From CAIKMD01 sp963702925 (GTDB lineage Bacteria > Pseudomonadota > Alphaproteobacteria > ATCC43930 > CGMCC-115725), in assembly GCA_963702925.1 (NCBI GenBank), contig OY969771.1, forward strand, positions 434,001 through 498,000: a DNA stretch of 64,000 nt, written 5' to 3'. Within the stretch, counting starts at the first letter, position 1. Each line of letters starts with the position of its first letter. Below, one piece after another: positions 1 to 8,709 of this stretch. The translations under genes were made by a program, and so were the position numbers. The notes under the pieces were generated by a model. The model was not told the DNA's origin and made no database searches. It was given only the letters and a program-made list of their open reading frames with translations.

Positions 1-432
1 CTCTATCAGCCGGCGTCGAGCGCGGTCGGCATGTATCAGATGACCGATCCGACTTTCGCCGAAGCGCGGCATTACTGCATCCACGATCACCGCGTCGTGG
101 CCGAAGGCGCGTGGCACGATCTGGATGCTTGCTGGTTCAACGGGCTTTACGCGCGCGTCTTCCCGAGCGACGCGGTCGAGCTGACGGCGGCATCGCTCGA
201 CCGCAAAGTGGCGAGCCTGATCGAGCCTCGCCATAGCGCCGCCACGCCGCGCGAGAAGCAGGAGCTCGCCGCGCTCATTCATCTGTGCGGCGCGGGTGCG
301 GCGGCGGATTATGTGCGCCGCGGCTTCCACCTCGCTCCGGGCGCGCGTTGCGGCGATCACGACGCCAGCGTTTATCTCGGCCGGGTCGCAGCGGCCAAGC
401 GCCAGTTCCAGCGCCTCGCCCAAGAAGACTGA
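1..432 (+). CDS. Transglycosylase SLT-like protein, C-terminal part (5' end outside window)
   Basis: The frame is open from base 1, so the start lies before the window and the first internal Met (base 31) is not a reliable start. The visible 143 residues begin with a stretch reading SSAVGMYQMTDPTFAEAR, the substrate-groove pattern of lysozyme-like transglycosylase (SLT) folds, where G-x-Y/F-Q-M/I precedes the helix. The remainder, with HDHRVV, a CWFN motif and two further Cys, matches what I recall of alphaproteobacterial proteins annotated as lytic transglycosylase domain proteins. A role in peptidoglycan cleavage is inferred; the catalytic Glu would lie upstream and cannot be checked. A GC-rich inverted repeat follows the stop (about 432-470). 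Confidence 0.6.
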   Translation, partial: LYQPASSAVGMYQMTDPTFAEARHYCIHDHRVVAEGAWHDLDACWFNGLYARVFPSDAVELTAASLDRKVASLIEPRHSAATPREKQELAALIHLCGAGAAADYVRRGFHLAPGARCGDHDASVYLGRVAAAKRQFQRLAQED

Positions 433-484
433 CGCCGCCGCCGGCCTTCGCTAGAATGGCGGCGGGGGAAAAGGGAGGCGCCGC

Positions 485-1711
485 ATGGATACCGTGAGTT
501 TTCGCGATCTATCGGTCGAAGAGTTCGACACGCGCACCTTGCTCGCCCATGCGAGCCAGCAGGCGGTGCAGCGGCGCTACGAGGATTTTCTCATCGTCGA
601 TGTCGACGGGCATCATTGGGAGACGATGAATTTCGCGCAGATCTCGGATTACATCGAAGACCCGGTGATGCGCGCCCAGGCCAAGTATCAAGGCTGGGGC
701 GGCGGCGGCATCACCTCGCCCTCGGGCTCCTATCAAGAGCTGGGCGGGCGCGTCACGCGTCAGGACGGGCGGCGCGCGGAGAAGATGCTGCCGGGCGAGC
801 AGCGCGACCGCACGCTGACCAAGCGCTGGATGGACGCGATCGGCATCGACATGGTGTGCCTTTTCCCGACGCCGATGCTCGGCCTGCCTTTCACGCCGCG
901 CCCCGAGGTCGAGGTGGCGCTGGCGCGCGCTTACAATCACTGGCTGTGCGACACGGTGCTGGCGCATGAGCCGCGCATCAAATCCTCGCTCTATCTGCCG
1001 CTGAGCGACCCCAAGGCGACCTACAAGATGGTCGAGGATTTCGCCGGGCGCAAAGGCGTCATCGGCTTCACCATCATCGCCGCCAATTACAAGCCGGTTT
1101 ACGACAATTGCTTCATCAAAACCTATCGCGCGCTGGAAGAGCGCGGTCTGCCGCTGGTGTTCCATGCCGGGCTCACCTGGGGCCGCGACAAAGCGATCAA
1201 TCTCTGCAACCGCTTCATCGCCGGCCATGCGCTGGGATTCTCATGGTCGAACATCCTTCACTGCACCAACTGGCTGGTGAACGGGATGCCCGAGCGCTTC
1301 CCCAAGCTCAAAACCATCTGGATCGAAAGTGGCCTCGCCTGGATTCCGTTTCTGATGCAGCGCCTCGACAATGAATGGATGATGCGCAGCTCGGAAGTGC
1401 CGCTCTTGAAGAAGAAGCCCTCGGACTATATGCGCGAGATGTATTTCTCGACCCAGCCGATGGAGATGGTGAGCAACCGCGAAGCGCTGGAGCTCACCTT
1501 CAAGATGATCAATGCGGAAACGCAGCTGATGTATTCCTCGGACTATCCGCATTGGGACACGGATCTGCCCAGCACGATCTACGATCTGCCGTTTCTCTCG
1601 GAGCAGGCCAAGCGCAACATCCTCGGCGGCAACGCCAAGCGCGTGTTCAACCTGGAGCCGGCGATGTCGGAGGTGAAGACCCGCCGCCTCGCCGAGCAAG
1701 GGCGGAGCTAA
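485..1711 (+). CDS. Amidohydrolase family protein (Amidohydro_2, ACMSD-like)
   Basis: The 408-residue protein has the layout of the metal-dependent amidohydrolase 2 family, which includes 2-amino-3-carboxymuconate semialdehyde decarboxylase and related decarboxylases or hydrolases. The N-terminal metal-site strand reads VDVDGHHWE (residues 38-46), an FHAG strand carries a likely metal-ligand His (H227), and a C-terminal SSDYPHWD supplies the usual catalytic or metal Asp (D353). The ATG is preceded by a purine-rich GGGAGGCGCC site. Similar proteins often accompany aromatic or xenobiotic degradation genes, and two glutathione transferases follow here, but the substrate cannot be told from sequence. 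Confidence 0.85.
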   Translation: MDTVSFRDLSVEEFDTRTLLAHASQQAVQRRYEDFLIVDVDGHHWETMNFAQISDYIEDPVMRAQAKYQGWGGGGITSPSGSYQELGGRVTRQDGRRAEKMLPGEQRDRTLTKRWMDAIGIDMVCLFPTPMLGLPFTPRPEVEVALARAYNHWLCDTVLAHEPRIKSSLYLPLSDPKATYKMVEDFAGRKGVIGFTIIAANYKPVYDNCFIKTYRALEERGLPLVFHAGLTWGRDKAINLCNRFIAGHALGFSWSNILHCTNWLVNGMPERFPKLKTIWIESGLAWIPFLMQRLDNEWMMRSSEVPLLKKKPSDYMREMYFSTQPMEMVSNREALELTFKMINAETQLMYSSDYPHWDTDLPSTIYDLPFLSEQAKRNILGGNAKRVFNLEPAMSEVKTRRLAEQGRS

Positions 1712-1854
1712 GATGCGCTAGCTCCGGCCACGTTGCCGCGCATCCCGCGCGAGCCTCGCTCGCCCTCCGCCCTCGACCTTAACCCGCTCTCCGGTATAAT
1801 CGCTTCCGGCGGCCGGCGAGACCAAAGCCAGGCCGTCAAGGGAGGGAATGTCCG

Positions 1855-2499
1855 ATGTCGATCGTGCTTTATTACGCGCCCATCACCTGCGCACTTGCGC
1901 CTTACATCACCTTGACCGAGGCGGGCGCGAATTTCGAAGTCCGGCCGGTCAATCTGCGCAAGGCGCAGCAGCACACGCAAGACTATCTGAAGCTCAACCC
2001 GAAGCACCAGGTGCCGGTGCTCGTGGTCGACGGCCAACCGCTCACGGAAAATCCCGCGATCCAGATCTGGATCCACCGCAATTTTCCGGCGGCCAAAATC
2101 CTGCCGAGCGATCCGATGCAGGAATTGCGCGCGATCTCGATCTCGTCGTGGTGCGCCTCGGGCATCCATCCCTTTCTCTTCCGCATGAATTCGCCGCACC
2201 TGGTCTGCGATCTGCCGGGCGCCGAGGAAGCGGTGAAGCGTCTGGCGGCGAAACAACTGTTCGAGAAATTCCAGATCGCCGAGGACATGCTCGCCGGGCG
2301 CGAGTTCTTCTTCGATCACTTCACGGCCGCGGATGCGCATTTCTTCTGGTGCTGCCGCCGCGCCACGCAGTTCGGTCTCGACCTGGCGCCGGTCAAGAAT
2401 TGCAGCGCGCATTTCGCGCGCATGCAGCAGCGGCCGAGCGTGCAAAAGCTGCTGGCCTTCGAAAAAGAAGTGCAGGCCGGCTTCGCCAAGGTCGCCTGA
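1855..2499 (+). CDS. Glutathione S-transferase family protein
   Basis: A 214-residue cytosolic GST. The N-terminal thioredoxin-fold domain (about 1-80) begins SIVLYYAPITCALAPYI and contains the cis-Pro loop HQVPVL and the glutathione-binding ENPAIQIWI segment, the SNAIL/TRAIL-type position. The rest is the alpha-helical C-terminal domain. An AGGGAGG site lies just before the ATG. It is the first of two tandem GST genes (44 bp apart) that share a DYLKLNPKH segment, pointing to duplication or co-selection. GSTs conjugate or isomerise electrophiles with glutathione; the substrate is unknown. Confidence 0.88.
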   Translation: MSIVLYYAPITCALAPYITLTEAGANFEVRPVNLRKAQQHTQDYLKLNPKHQVPVLVVDGQPLTENPAIQIWIHRNFPAAKILPSDPMQELRAISISSWCASGIHPFLFRMNSPHLVCDLPGAEEAVKRLAAKQLFEKFQIAEDMLAGREFFFDHFTAADAHFFWCCRRATQFGLDLAPVKNCSAHFARMQQRPSVQKLLAFEKEVQAGFAKVA

Positions 2500-2542
2500 T
2501 CGCGCGGGCACGAACGCGTCGATCCGCGGGAGGAGCGCAAGG

Positions 2543-3331
2543 ATGCTGGAGCTTTATCATCACGGCACGTCGGTCTGCGCCGCGAAACCGCGCATCGTCT
2601 TCGCCGAGAAAGGGCTCGACTGGACCGGCCACTATGTCGACATTCTGAAGGGCGAGCAATTCGCGCCCGACTATCTGAAGCTCAACCCCAAGCATGTGGT
2701 GCCGACCCTGGTTCATGACGGGCACGTGATTCGCAAATCGACCTTGATCGGCGAATATCTCGACGAGGTGTTTCCCGATCCGCCGCTGCGCCCCGCCAGC
2801 GCACTCGACCGCGTGACCATGCGGCTTTGGACCAAGCGGCTCGACGAGGAAGTCCATCCCGCGACCGGGATCGTCACCTATGCGATCTCGCACCGCCATG
2901 CCGTCATCGCGAACGGGCCCGAGGCGATCGACCGCTGGGTCAACAGCGTGCCGCCGGCCGAGCGCGCGCGCCGGCGCGCGCGGCTGGAAAACGGCATCGA
3001 GGACCCGGAAGCCGCCGCCGCGCTCCGGGTCTATGACCGGTTTCTCGCCGATCTCGAGACGCAGCTTCAAGCGATCCCGTTCCTTGCCGGCGACCGCTTC
3101 TCGCTCGCCGAGGTGGGCGTCATCCCCTATGTCAACCGGCTCGACATGCTCAACCTGGCGCGGCTTTGGACCGAGACGCGGCCGCATCTCGCACGCTGGT
3201 GGGAGCGTATCAAGGCGCGGCCGAGCTTCGCGCCGGCGCTGCTGAAATTCTTGCCGCCGGGAATCGCGCCGATGATGCGCGAAAAAGGCGAAGAGGCTTG
3301 GCCCAAGGTGCGCGCGCTCTTGAACGGCTGA
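2543..3331 (+). CDS. Glutathione S-transferase family protein
   Basis: A 262-residue GST. I place the start at 2543 because a strong GGGAGGAG site lies about 8 bases upstream and the protein then begins directly with the thioredoxin-fold strand (MLELYHHGTSVCAAKPRI); the frame is open further upstream but that part overlaps the previous gene. Visible are the cis-Pro loop HVVPTL, the glutathione-site RKSTLIGEYLDE and a long helical C-terminal domain with an insertion near residues 130-160. It probably shares a transcript with the upstream GST. Its C-terminal domain is longer than in that neighbour, so the pair is not a recent duplication. Confidence 0.88.
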   Translation: MLELYHHGTSVCAAKPRIVFAEKGLDWTGHYVDILKGEQFAPDYLKLNPKHVVPTLVHDGHVIRKSTLIGEYLDEVFPDPPLRPASALDRVTMRLWTKRLDEEVHPATGIVTYAISHRHAVIANGPEAIDRWVNSVPPAERARRRARLENGIEDPEAAAALRVYDRFLADLETQLQAIPFLAGDRFSLAEVGVIPYVNRLDMLNLARLWTETRPHLARWWERIKARPSFAPALLKFLPPGIAPMMREKGEEAWPKVRALLNG

Positions 3332-3452
3332 GCCGGCGCGGTTCTTGCCGCCAGCCTGCGACATGGCGCGCCGGTGCGGCGCGGCGCGGCGCGGAAATTT
3401 GGCGAGCCTGATTGCGGCCTGGATACGGGCCATTCCCGACAGGAGGCGTTTC

Positions 3453-4394
3453 ATGGACTCTGCCGCCGCGCCTTGGCCCGATCTGAGTTACGCCGCGTGG
3501 CGCGACACCGCCGCGACCTTGCAGCTTTGGACGCAAATTATCGGCAAGATCCGCTTGCGGCTGACGCCTTGGCTCAATCATAGCTGGCAGGTGCCGCTTT
3601 ATGTGACGGCGCGCGGACTTGGCACCTCGCCCATGCCCTATGGCAACGAGATTCTCGAGATCGAGTTCGATTTCATCGCCCACCGCCTGATCGCGCGCAC
3701 CAGCTGCGGCGAGGAACGGATGCTGGCGCTGAAGCCGCAAAGCGTCGCCGAATTCTATCGCGCCGTGATCGATCTGCTGAGCGGCCTCGGCGTGTCCGTG
3801 GCGATCAACGAGATGCCGAACGAAATCCCGAACCCGATCCGTTTCTCCCAAGACCGAACCCATGCCAGCTACGACGCCGAGGCGGCGCATCGCTTCTGGC
3901 GCGTGCTCGTCCAGGCCGATCGCGTCTTCAAGCTTTTCCGCAGCGGCTTTCTCGGCAAGGCGAGCCCGGTGCATTTCTTCTGGGGCAGCTTCGATCTCGC
4001 GGTCACGCGTTTTTCCGGCCGACGCGCCCCGCTCCATCCCGGCGGCGTGCCCGGACTTCCCGATGTCGTCGCGCGCGAAGCCTATTCGCACGAGGTCAGC
4101 AGCGCCGGATTCTGGCCCGGCAACAATTCATTCCCGCGCGCCGCGTTCTATTCCTATGCCTATCCCGAACCGCCGGGCTTCCGCGACCGCCCGATTACGC
4201 AAGGCGCCGCTTTCGAGCCGAGCTTGGGCGAGTTCATCCTGCCTTACGACACGATGCGCGAAGCCGTCGATCCGGATGCCTTGCTGCTCGACTTCCTCGC
4301 GACGACCTATGCGGCGGCAGCCGAAGCGGGACAGTGGAACCGCGCCGAGGTCGAATGTCCGCTGGGCGTGCCGGCGCAGGTGCGGCGGCTGTAA
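3453..4394 (+). CDS. DUF5996 family protein
   Basis: The 313-residue protein starts at 3453, where AGGAGG sits 7 bases ahead of the ATG; a 36-residue upstream extension of low-complexity Arg/Ala composition is rejected. The segment WPDLSYAAWRDTAATLQLWTQ followed by LTPWLNHSWQVPLYVT and later PYGNEILEIEFDF matches the conserved core of the DUF5996 family. No enzymatic motif, signal peptide or membrane segment is visible, and the family has no established function that I know of. A hairpin with a T-rich tail follows the stop, and then the IS1182-type element. Confidence 0.8.
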   Translation: MDSAAAPWPDLSYAAWRDTAATLQLWTQIIGKIRLRLTPWLNHSWQVPLYVTARGLGTSPMPYGNEILEIEFDFIAHRLIARTSCGEERMLALKPQSVAEFYRAVIDLLSGLGVSVAINEMPNEIPNPIRFSQDRTHASYDAEAAHRFWRVLVQADRVFKLFRSGFLGKASPVHFFWGSFDLAVTRFSGRRAPLHPGGVPGLPDVVAREAYSHEVSSAGFWPGNNSFPRAAFYSYAYPEPPGFRDRPITQGAAFEPSLGEFILPYDTMREAVDPDALLLDFLATTYAAAAEAGQWNRAEVECPLGVPAQVRRL

Positions 4395-4425
4395 CGTTCT
4401 CTCGCAGAGAGAATGTTTGTTTCTT
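4395..4425 (+). terminator. Possible Rho-independent terminator after the DUF5996 gene
   Basis: Arms TTCTCT (4397-4402) and AGAGAA (4408-4413) enclose a 5-base loop, and a T-rich stretch (TGTTTGTTTCTT) follows. The stem is short and AT-rich, so this is a weak to moderate call. Confidence 0.4.
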
Positions 4426-4507
4426 GGCCACGAGGGCGAGCAACCCGTTGCGTGAAGGTGAATCCGGTTTCAACCCTTCAGCGGATTTGCGTCGCCACAA
4501 CACCGAC

Positions 4508-6182
4508 GTCCGACCGTGACCCTGGCTGTGTGAAAAGACCCCGCTTGATGCGATTCCCACGATATGATTCCGCTGCGATTTGCGGGGGATCGGATGAAGC
4601 GCTTTGTTGAGGGCATAGATCGCGGACAGAGCACGCTGTTTCCAGAACGCTTGGAAGACTGGGTCGGCGAGAACAATCCGGTTCGCGTGATCGACGTCTT
4701 TGTCGACGAGCTCGATCTGGCTGACCTTGGGTTTGGCGGGGTCGATCCCGAGGCAACCGGCCGACCTTCGTATCATCCATCGGTTCTCCTGAAGCTCTAC
4801 ATCTACGGTTATCTCAACCGGGTTCAATCGAGTCGGCGGCTCGAGCGCGAGGCCGGGCGCAACGTCGAGGCGATGTGGCTGACGGGCCGCTTGACGCCCG
4901 ATCACAAGACAATCGCCGACTTCCGCAAGGACAATGGCCTTGCCATCCGTCAGGTCTGTGGCCGCTTCGTTGCGCTCTGCCGCTGCCTCGGTCTGCTCAC
5001 CGAGACCAGCGTTGCCATCGACGGCAGCAAGTTCAAGGCGGTCAACAACCGCGATAAGAATTTTACGCGTGCGAAGATGGAGCGGCGGAGGGCGCAGATC
5101 GAAGAAAGCGTTGCGCGCTACTTGCAGCAGCTCGACAGCGCCGATCGGCAAGAGCCGTCGGACGCACTCACGACCAAGACGACCCGTCTCAAGGAGAAGA
5201 TTGAGACGCTGAAAGAACAGATGCTGCGGCTGGAGGCACTCGAAGCGCGGATGCTCGCGGCTTCTGACCAGCAGATCTCGCTGACCGATCCCGACTCTCG
5301 CTCCATGGCCACGAGCGGCCGTGGTTCCGGCGTTGTTGGTTACAACGTGCAGACGGCTGTCGATATCAAGCATCACCTGATTGTCGCGCACGAGGTGACC
5401 AACGTCGGCACCGACCGGTCGCAACTCGCGCGCATGGCCATCGAAACAAAAACCACGCTGGAGACGGACACCTTGGAGGTTGTCGCTGATCGAGGCTATT
5501 TTAGCAGCATGGAGATCCTGGCGTGCGAGGAGGCGGGCATCACGGTCACGCTGCCGAAGCCGATGACCTCGGGCGCCAAATCCGATGGCCGGTTCGGTAA
5601 ACAGGACTTCGTCTACATCGCCGCGGACGATGCCTATCGCTGTCCCGCTGGTGAGCGGTTGACCTATCGGTTTATGGCTGAGGAAGACGGCAAGATGATG
5701 CGTCGCTATTGGACGACAGCGTGTCTGACGTGTGCGCTCAGGTCCAAGTGCACGACAGGTCGCGAGCGACGAATACCGAGATGGGAGCACGAGCATCTTC
5801 TGGATTCGGTCCAGCAGCGCCTCGACGAACATCCCGAAAAGATGCGTCAGCGGCGTGAGACAGTCGAGCACCCCTTCGGGACGATCAAGGCGCGGATGGG
5901 TGCCACGCACTTCCTGATGAAGACGATGCCGCGCGTGGCAACCGAAATGGCGCTGCACGTGCTGGCTTATAACCTCACGCGCGTCATGAACATAATGGGC
6001 TCCGGACCACTCATTGCGGCGATGAAGGCGTAAACCTGGTAGCGCAACACAGTCGGAGACTCAGAGGAGCGCTCTACGACGAAGCTTGGTGAAACGGCGA
6101 AATGACGCCACCGAGTGCATCCGCGGCTTCTTCGACCTCGCCTCTCCAACGCGTTTCTACACGACCAAGACCCACAGCGGAC
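4508..6182 (+). mobile_element. IS1182-family insertion sequence (about 1.67 kb)
   Basis: One long transposase gene is bounded by imperfect inverted ends. The left end has CCTGGCTGTGTGAAAA (about 4521-4536); the right end, read on the other strand, has CTTGGTCGTGTAGAAA, giving 11 of 16 matches, with GTCCG/CGGAC at the outermost positions (4508 and 6182). I see no clear target duplication, so the exact borders are uncertain by tens of bases. Size and organisation fit IS1182. The element separates the DUF5996 gene from a methyltransferase of different base composition. Confidence 0.7.
4594..6033 (+). CDS. IS1182-family transposase
   Basis: A DDE transposase of 479 residues if translation starts at the ATG in MKRFVEGIDRGQ, the usual family start; an in-frame ATG 30 bases upstream is also available. 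The N-terminal domain contains TLFPERLEDWVGENNPVR and YHPSVLLKLYIYGY, typical of the family. The first catalytic Asp is in VAIDGSKFKAVN, the second in VADRGYFSS, and the Glu in VEHPFGTIKARMG. A Lys/Arg/Glu-rich coiled segment lies between the first two Asp residues, and a Cys cluster (CPAGE, CLTCALRSKC) lies before the Glu. The gene looks intact, so the element may still be active. Confidence 0.92.
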   Translation: MKRFVEGIDRGQSTLFPERLEDWVGENNPVRVIDVFVDELDLADLGFGGVDPEATGRPSYHPSVLLKLYIYGYLNRVQSSRRLEREAGRNVEAMWLTGRLTPDHKTIADFRKDNGLAIRQVCGRFVALCRCLGLLTETSVAIDGSKFKAVNNRDKNFTRAKMERRRAQIEESVARYLQQLDSADRQEPSDALTTKTTRLKEKIETLKEQMLRLEALEARMLAASDQQISLTDPDSRSMATSGRGSGVVGYNVQTAVDIKHHLIVAHEVTNVGTDRSQLARMAIETKTTLETDTLEVVADRGYFSSMEILACEEAGITVTLPKPMTSGAKSDGRFGKQDFVYIAADDAYRCPAGERLTYRFMAEEDGKMMRRYWTTACLTCALRSKCTTGRERRIPRWEHEHLLDSVQQRLDEHPEKMRQRRETVEHPFGTIKARMGATHFLMKTMPRVATEMALHVLAYNLTRVMNIMGSGPLIAAMKA

Positions 6183-6232
6183 AATCATATGGTAGTCTTG
6201 CGAGCCATCAAACGGGTGACGGGTGATAAGCT

Positions 6233-7045
6233 ATGTTGGAAACTGACAAGGTGTTCGCCGGCTCGATTCCGGAAAACTACGACCGCTATATGGTGCCGTT
6301 GATTTTCGAGCCATACGCCGTGGATATTGCACGACGCGCAGCGTCCTTGTCGCCAAGCGCCGTTTTGGAAACCGCCGCGGGCAGTGGGGTTGTCACCCGC
6401 GCCTTGGCGCCAAGACTGCCCGGGGGCGCAAGCTATATCGTAACCGACCTCAACCAGCCGATGGTCGACTACGCCGCATCGCGACAACCTCCCGACACTC
6501 GGATCAAATGGCGCCAAGCGGATGCTCTGGCACTGCCGTTTGAAAATGCAGCCTTCGATCTCGTTTGTTGCCAGTTCGGCGCGATGTTCTTTCCCGACCG
6601 CACATCTGGCTACCGCGAAGCAAGGCAAGTCCTGAAGCCCGGAGGACATTTTTTATTCAACGTATGGGATCGCATCGAGGAGAACGTTTTTGCGGATGAC
6701 GTGACGAATGCTCTTGCAAAGATTTTTCCGAACGATCCGCCGCGCTTTTTGGCACGCACGCCGCACGGTTACCACGGTACGGCCCTGATCCGTAGCGAAC
6801 TGGAGGAGGCAGGTTTCTCCCGTGTGGTTATCGAGACGAGAGCCGAGCAAAGCCGCGCATCCTCACCGCGCCTTCCTGCCATCGCCTATTGTCAGGGAAC
6901 TCTTCTTCGCAACGAAATCGAGGCCAGAGACGCGGGGAAATTGGAATCTGCAACCGACTACGTCGCATCCGCGATTGCGGACAGACATGGCCACGGCGAG
7001 GTTGCTGCCAAAATTCAGGCACACATAATCGTGGCTGTGGTCTAA
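6233..7045 (+). CDS. Class I SAM-dependent methyltransferase
   Basis: The 270-residue protein has a Rossmann methyltransferase fold. Motif I reads VLETAAGSGVVT, motif II around IVTDLNQPMVDYA, the post-I segment RQADALALPF, then FDLVCCQFGAMFF and the LKPGGHFLFNVWD strand. The ending (ADRHGHGEVAAKIQAHIIVAV) is a normal family terminus, so the gene is complete. Its codon use is visibly less GC-rich than the neighbours (many TTT, CAA and AAT codons) and it directly follows the IS1182-type element, so it may have arrived by transfer. The substrate is unknown. Confidence 0.85.
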   Translation: MLETDKVFAGSIPENYDRYMVPLIFEPYAVDIARRAASLSPSAVLETAAGSGVVTRALAPRLPGGASYIVTDLNQPMVDYAASRQPPDTRIKWRQADALALPFENAAFDLVCCQFGAMFFPDRTSGYREARQVLKPGGHFLFNVWDRIEENVFADDVTNALAKIFPNDPPRFLARTPHGYHGTALIRSELEEAGFSRVVIETRAEQSRASSPRLPAIAYCQGTLLRNEIEARDAGKLESATDYVASAIADRHGHGEVAAKIQAHIIVAVV

Positions 7046-7363
7046 ATTTTGGCATATCCCCTTCCGGCACGTCTCGGAATGAGCGTCAGATCTGCCTTGC
7101 GTCTGCAAAGCGCCCCGAAAGGGACATGGACGGCCCTCGCCCGCTGCTCTCTTTACGCCATTACGTCGCCATTCAACCCTCGGCCAGGTTGGCGCCGGCC
7201 GCAGAGGTAATGCCACCAGCCTCGTCCGTCGCGAAGACTCGCCTCCGCGGCGTGAGGCGCTGGCGCACCTCATCTCTAAATTCGAAAAAGTCCGGACTTA
7301 TTCGCGCCGCGGCAAAAAAAATTTTGGCGGCGCCAGGCTAGGCGGCAGCGCTACGCGGCGCTG
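7046..7363. other. Intergenic stretch between convergent genes, no gene recognised
   Basis: About 318 bases between the methyltransferase and the anti-sigma gene, which converge here. Open frames in it have no ribosome-binding site and no recognisable protein. Near the end is an A-tract running into TTTT (about 7313-7325) next to GGCGGC-rich sequence. I see no tRNA and no convincing terminator. Confidence 0.5.
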
Positions 7364-8143
7364 CTATGGACCTGCGTTCCACAAACGCACGAAGTTCTCG
7401 AGCTCGCCCTTCTCGACATCGGAAACCGCCCAGAGCGCCATCCCGTTGCGGCGCCAATGGATCACATTGTAGCCGTCGCGAACGACGAGCCCGGGCTCGC
7501 GATCGGCAGCGCCGGGCTCCGGCCAGACGAAGAGATTGATCGGATGCTTGGCGCGCGCATAGTCGAGCGCCGCCACCGGCCTGCCGTCGAGATAATCGAG
7601 CCTTCCGCCGATCAGCGGGAAACCGTCATCGGCGAGATCCTTCACCGGCGGCGCGTAATCGAGCTTGCCGTCGAACCAGGGCTTGACCGTGTGCCGATCG
7701 GTCGAGACGACGACGCCATTATTGCCGATCTGAAGCGAGCGAATATGGCCGGCCACGACCTGCTCGGCGAGGCTTTGCTCGCCTTGCGGCGGCAGCACCA
7801 TCAGCGTAACCGATGCGGCCAGCGCGGCGCCGAGGCCGAAGCTCGCAGCCATGCGCCACCACCAAGGCGAAAGGCGCACCGGGCTCGGCGACGGCGGAGG
7901 GATCGGCGGGCCCGACGCGATCTCGGCCAGCCGCGCGCTGACGGCGCGGCGAAGCTCCGGGCTTGGGCGATAATAGGTCAAACCCGCGCGCAGGTTTTCG
8001 CGGGTTCGGCCGAGCTGCGCATAGGTCGCCTGGCAAACCGGACAGGTTTCGCGATGCGCTGCCAGGGAAGCGGCCTGGCCGGGATCGAGCTCGCCGTCGA
8101 AATCCGCCTGGACCAGCAAGGTCATGTCGCAGGATTCGGTCAT
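7364..8143 (-). CDS. Anti-sigma factor with zinc-binding motif and one membrane segment
   Basis: A 259-residue protein whose ATG overlaps the stop of the sigma gene (ATGA). The N-terminal cytoplasmic part carries the anti-sigma zinc motif H30-x3-C34-x2-C37. After a Pro-rich linker comes a single membrane segment (about residues 98-118, WWWRMAASFGLGAALAAS onward), and the remaining 140 or so residues are predicted periplasmic. This is the standard layout of a membrane-anchored ZAS-type anti-sigma factor that holds its partner until a periplasmic signal arrives. Its partner is the ECF factor encoded immediately upstream. Confidence 0.88.
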   Translation of the reverse strand: MTESCDMTLLVQADFDGELDPGQAASLAAHRETCPVCQATYAQLGRTRENLRAGLTYYRPSPELRRAVSARLAEIASGPPIPPPSPSPVRLSPWWWRMAASFGLGAALAASVTLMVLPPQGEQSLAEQVVAGHIRSLQIGNNGVVVSTDRHTVKPWFDGKLDYAPPVKDLADDGFPLIGGRLDYLDGRPVAALDYARAKHPINLFVWPEPGAADREPGLVVRDGYNVIHWRRNGMALWAVSDVEKGELENFVRLWNAGP

Positions 8144-8709
8144 GCCGAACGCTCCGTGGTATGCGCGGCGGCGGTCTCGAGCAGGCGCCGCCCGCGCCAC
8201 AGCCGCGACATGACCGTGCCGATCGGCGCGTCGGTGATCTGGGCGATCTCCTTATAGCTAAGCTCTTGCAGCTCGCGCAGCACGACGACCTCGCGCAGCT
8301 CGACCGGCAGCCGCGCGAGCAGCGTGTCGAGCTGCTCGCGGTCGCGTTGACGGATCAATGTGTGTTCGGGATCGTCGCCGGGATCGGGCAAATCGGGAAT
8401 GTGCCCGGATTCGCGATTGCCAGGATCGCTTTGCGCGTCGATCGAGACCAAGGTGACGCCGCGATTGAGCCCCAGCGACGCGTAAGCGGTATGGCGCACG
8501 ATCTGCAGCAGCCAGCCGCGCATGTTGGTGCTGCGAAATCCGTCGAAATAGGTCAGCGCGCGAACCATCGCTTCCTGCACCACGTCTTCGGCGTCTTGGT
8601 CATTGCGCATGAGCCACCGCGCCAAATTATAGGCGGCCTCCAAATGCGGCAAAGCCATGGCTTCGAAGGAAGCCATGGCGGGTCGCGGCGCATCGCCCAT
8701 GTCAGCCAT
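8140..8709 (-). CDS. ECF-type RNA polymerase sigma factor
   Basis: With the start at the ATG of MADMGDAPRP the protein is 189 residues, normal for an ECF factor; an upstream extension is rejected because it runs through the divergent promoter region. Sigma-2 is visible as LEAAYNLARWLMRNDQDAED followed by VVQEAMVRALTYFDGF, and sigma-4 as LPVELREVVVLRELQELSY with the helix-turn-helix YKEIAQITDAPIGTVMSRL. It is co-transcribed with the anti-sigma gene and divergent from the propeller-cupredoxin gene, which is therefore its most likely target. Confidence 0.92.
   Translation of the reverse strand: MADMGDAPRPAMASFEAMALPHLEAAYNLARWLMRNDQDAEDVVQEAMVRALTYFDGFRSTNMRGWLLQIVRHTAYASLGLNRGVTLVSIDAQSDPGNRESGHIPDLPDPGDDPEHTLIRQRDREQLDTLLARLPVELREVVVLRELQELSYKEIAQITDAPIGTVMSRLWRGRRLLETAAAHTTERSA

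Noticed and set aside
4234..5958. 574-codon open frame antisense to the IS1182 transposase
   Set aside because: The plus strand carries all DDE motifs; the antisense frame runs on into the DUF5996 gene, which a real gene would not do.
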